A stretch of DNA of 64,000 bases, taken from an uncultured Ruminococcus sp. Its GTDB lineage: Bacteria > Bacillota > Clostridia > Oscillospirales > Ruminococcaceae. Position numbers and translations under genes: made by a program. The notes beneath the pieces were generated by a model. That model was not told where the DNA came from, made no database searches, and saw only the letters and a program-made list of their open reading frames with translations. Positions 62,675 through 64,000 of the stretch are shown piece after piece (the first letter of the stretch is position 1; each line of letters starts with the position of its first letter). Location of the stretch: assembly GCA_910576995.1 (NCBI GenBank), contig CAJTLC010000013.1, positions 1-64,000 of the forward strand, given 5' to 3'.

Positions 62675-62686
62675 GAGGTAATATTT

Positions 62687-64000
62687 TTGATTAACAAATT
62701 GAAATATATCGCCGTCTGCATTGCCGCAGCAGCATTCCTGTCGGCTTCGGGAAATTATAATATCAGAGATTCCGGGGGCGAGCGGATTTTTATTGCATCT
62801 GCGGAAACCGAAGATGAAAATGCTGATGAATCATCTGCCGTAAAAGCGAAACTCCGCGAGACAGAAGAAAAAGTTGGAGCGGAATATGAGGATATCACGG
62901 AATTTTTGCAGAAAGCCGGCTCGTGCGGCGAGTTTGATATATATTATAAAGATAAAAAGATAGACGACGCAATCTGGGAGAAAAACGGCGGAAAGCCTGC
63001 AAAAAAATCGGAATATACCGAAGAGCAGCAGGCGCTTGCCGATAAAATTTCGGATATAAAGAAGCTTGGCGATTTTGTTGCCGTCGATCCCGTCAGGAAA
63101 ATTCCCGCAGCCGAGTTCACGGACAATTCCAAGTATGGCGGCAGCAAAATTTATGTCAGCGAAAATAAGCGCTATTTGTTGTATATCAATGATAACAGCA
63201 ATACTCCCGAATATATGCGTTCGCTTATATCTTCAATTGACGACCCATATCTTTATCGTTCGGACGACGGAGAAACTCTTGAACTGATGAACGGAGACCG
63301 AAGTGAGATCATTGCCGAATATGTCAGAAGCGTTCCACGTGAAAGCTGCGAAGAGGGATTTCAGGTCTATCGTACAGCCGACAATAAAGGTTTTGCATGG
63401 CTTTCGGAGGATGGGAGTCAGGTTATCGGGACGTTTCGGGAATGTGCTGAAAACGATTCCTACATCATGCTTTCGGACGACAGATCCGGCAATATCGGCA
63501 TAAAAAACAAGTCTACGGGCTATATATGGTGGTCGTCGCCGCCGGGAGCGTCCCGTGATGAATCGGCAGCTCCGCTTCTCATAAGCGAGTTGAGATCGTC
63601 GAATACATTGCGATACGGAATACCCGAAGAAAGCTCCAACAACAGCGTTCTCCGTTCCGCCGCCGACGCTTCGGTAACGGTCAGCGATATCGATAATGGC
63701 ATACGCGTAAATTATCAATACGATTCGGCAGGCTTTGAATATCCCATCGAATATACGCTGGAAGAAGACCACCTTAAAGCTTCGCTGAAAATTTCGGATA
63801 TCAAGGAGAATAATTCCGCAAACATTGCCACGGAAATAACTCTTTTGGGCAGTTTCGGGGCGGCTTCTGCGGAGGAGGACGGCTATTTCGTTATTCCCGA
63901 CGGCTGCGGCGCGCTGGTTCGCTTTAATAACGGCAGGACTATGGACAACAACGCCTACTCCCGAAAGATTTACGGAGACGATATAACGGCAGTCCCGACG
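62687..64000 (+). CDS. DUF5696-like secreted protein, 3' end outside window (locus B)
   Basis: 438 residues are visible, with no stop before the window end. Start is TTG at 62687, with GGAGG eight bases upstream. A signal peptide (about 1-22) is followed by a charged helical segment (about 45-125) and a beta-rich domain ending EDGYFVIPDGCGALVRFNNG, then NAYSRKIYGDD, which resembles the start of DUF5696. DUF5696 proteins are thought to be glycoside-hydrolase-like, but this is not established. Position as fifth downstream gene agrees with Bacillota clusters of this kind. Confidence 0.7.
   Translation, partial: MINKLKYIAVCIAAAAFLSASGNYNIRDSGGERIFIASAETEDENADESSAVKAKLRETEEKVGAEYEDITEFLQKAGSCGEFDIYYKDKKIDDAIWEKNGGKPAKKSEYTEEQQALADKISDIKKLGDFVAVDPVRKIPAAEFTDNSKYGGSKIYVSENKRYLLYINDNSNTPEYMRSLISSIDDPYLYRSDDGETLELMNGDRSEIIAEYVRSVPRESCEEGFQVYRTADNKGFAWLSEDGSQVIGTFRECAENDSYIMLSDDRSGNIGIKNKSTGYIWWSSPPGASRDESAAPLLISELRSSNTLRYGIPEESSNNSVLRSAADASVTVSDIDNGIRVNYQYDSAGFEYPIEYTLEEDHLKASLKISDIKENNSANIATEITLLGSFGAASAEEDGYFVIPDGCGALVRFNNGRTMDNNAYSRKIYGDDITAVPT

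Overview
The window looks like chromosomal DNA from an anaerobic, low- to mid-GC Bacillota close to Ruminococcus (Oscillospiraceae). The evidence is two secreted proteins with type I dockerin repeats, a SpoIVB-type sporulation protease, a HydE maturase for [FeFe]-hydrogenase, eukaryote-type glycyl-tRNA synthetase, and many sigma-A promoters (TTGACA, 17 bp, TATAAT). No rRNA operon and no CRISPR array was seen.

Layout. (1) 1-3.9 kb: the end of an integrative element: a 5'-truncated HerA/VirB4/DptH-like ATPase, an excisionase, a tyrosine integrase, then an outward promoter and paired hairpins. Next comes a minus-strand tRNA operon (Gly-Arg-His). (2) 4.3-12.3 kb: a five-gene operon (locus A) with two sugar-type ABC permeases, a membrane-fusion (HlyD-like) protein, a MacB-core-like membrane protein and a propeller-plus-solute-binding lipoprotein, but no ATPase. 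(3) 12.3-28 kb: housekeeping and regulation: SpoIVB, HPr, trmD-rimM, purB, a Ser/Thr kinase with PP2C phosphatase, an ECF sigma factor with its membrane partner, an ABC-2 exporter with a XRE-AbrB regulator, an SCP2 protein, glyS and a DUF5684-like membrane protein. (4) 28-30.5 kb: two dockerin proteins, one a trypsin-like protease. (5) 30.5-35.7 kb: nadA-hydE-unknown-cysE-cysS. (6) 35.9-49.9 kb: a nearly complete branched-chain amino-acid cluster on the minus strand: leuA under a T-box with a CTC (Leu) specifier, ilvBNC under a Val/Ile-rich leader peptide and attenuator, and ilvD-leuCD-leuB-ilvA-ridA with three extra genes. (7) 49.9-55.6 kb: Uma2, TM2, AIM24, MBL hydrolase, rlmH, an ABC-2 exporter and a small XRE regulator. 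(8) 55.6-64 kb: a second ATPase-less ABC operon (locus B) with a large solute-binding protein, two permeases, an NHL/TPR membrane protein, a Yip1 protein and the start of a DUF5696-like protein, cut by the window end.

The observations I rate highest are locus A as an unusual hybrid transport module with a matching locus B; a dispersed hairpin repeat family whose roughly 50-nt core is conserved while its arms differ, with core-less relatives just upstream of two ribosome-binding sites; twin promoters with the same palindrome in the -35/-10 spacer, one overlapping a stop codon; the ilvB leader peptide/attenuator; and the promoter and iterated hairpins at the element end. All functions are inferred from reading the sequence; no database search was run.
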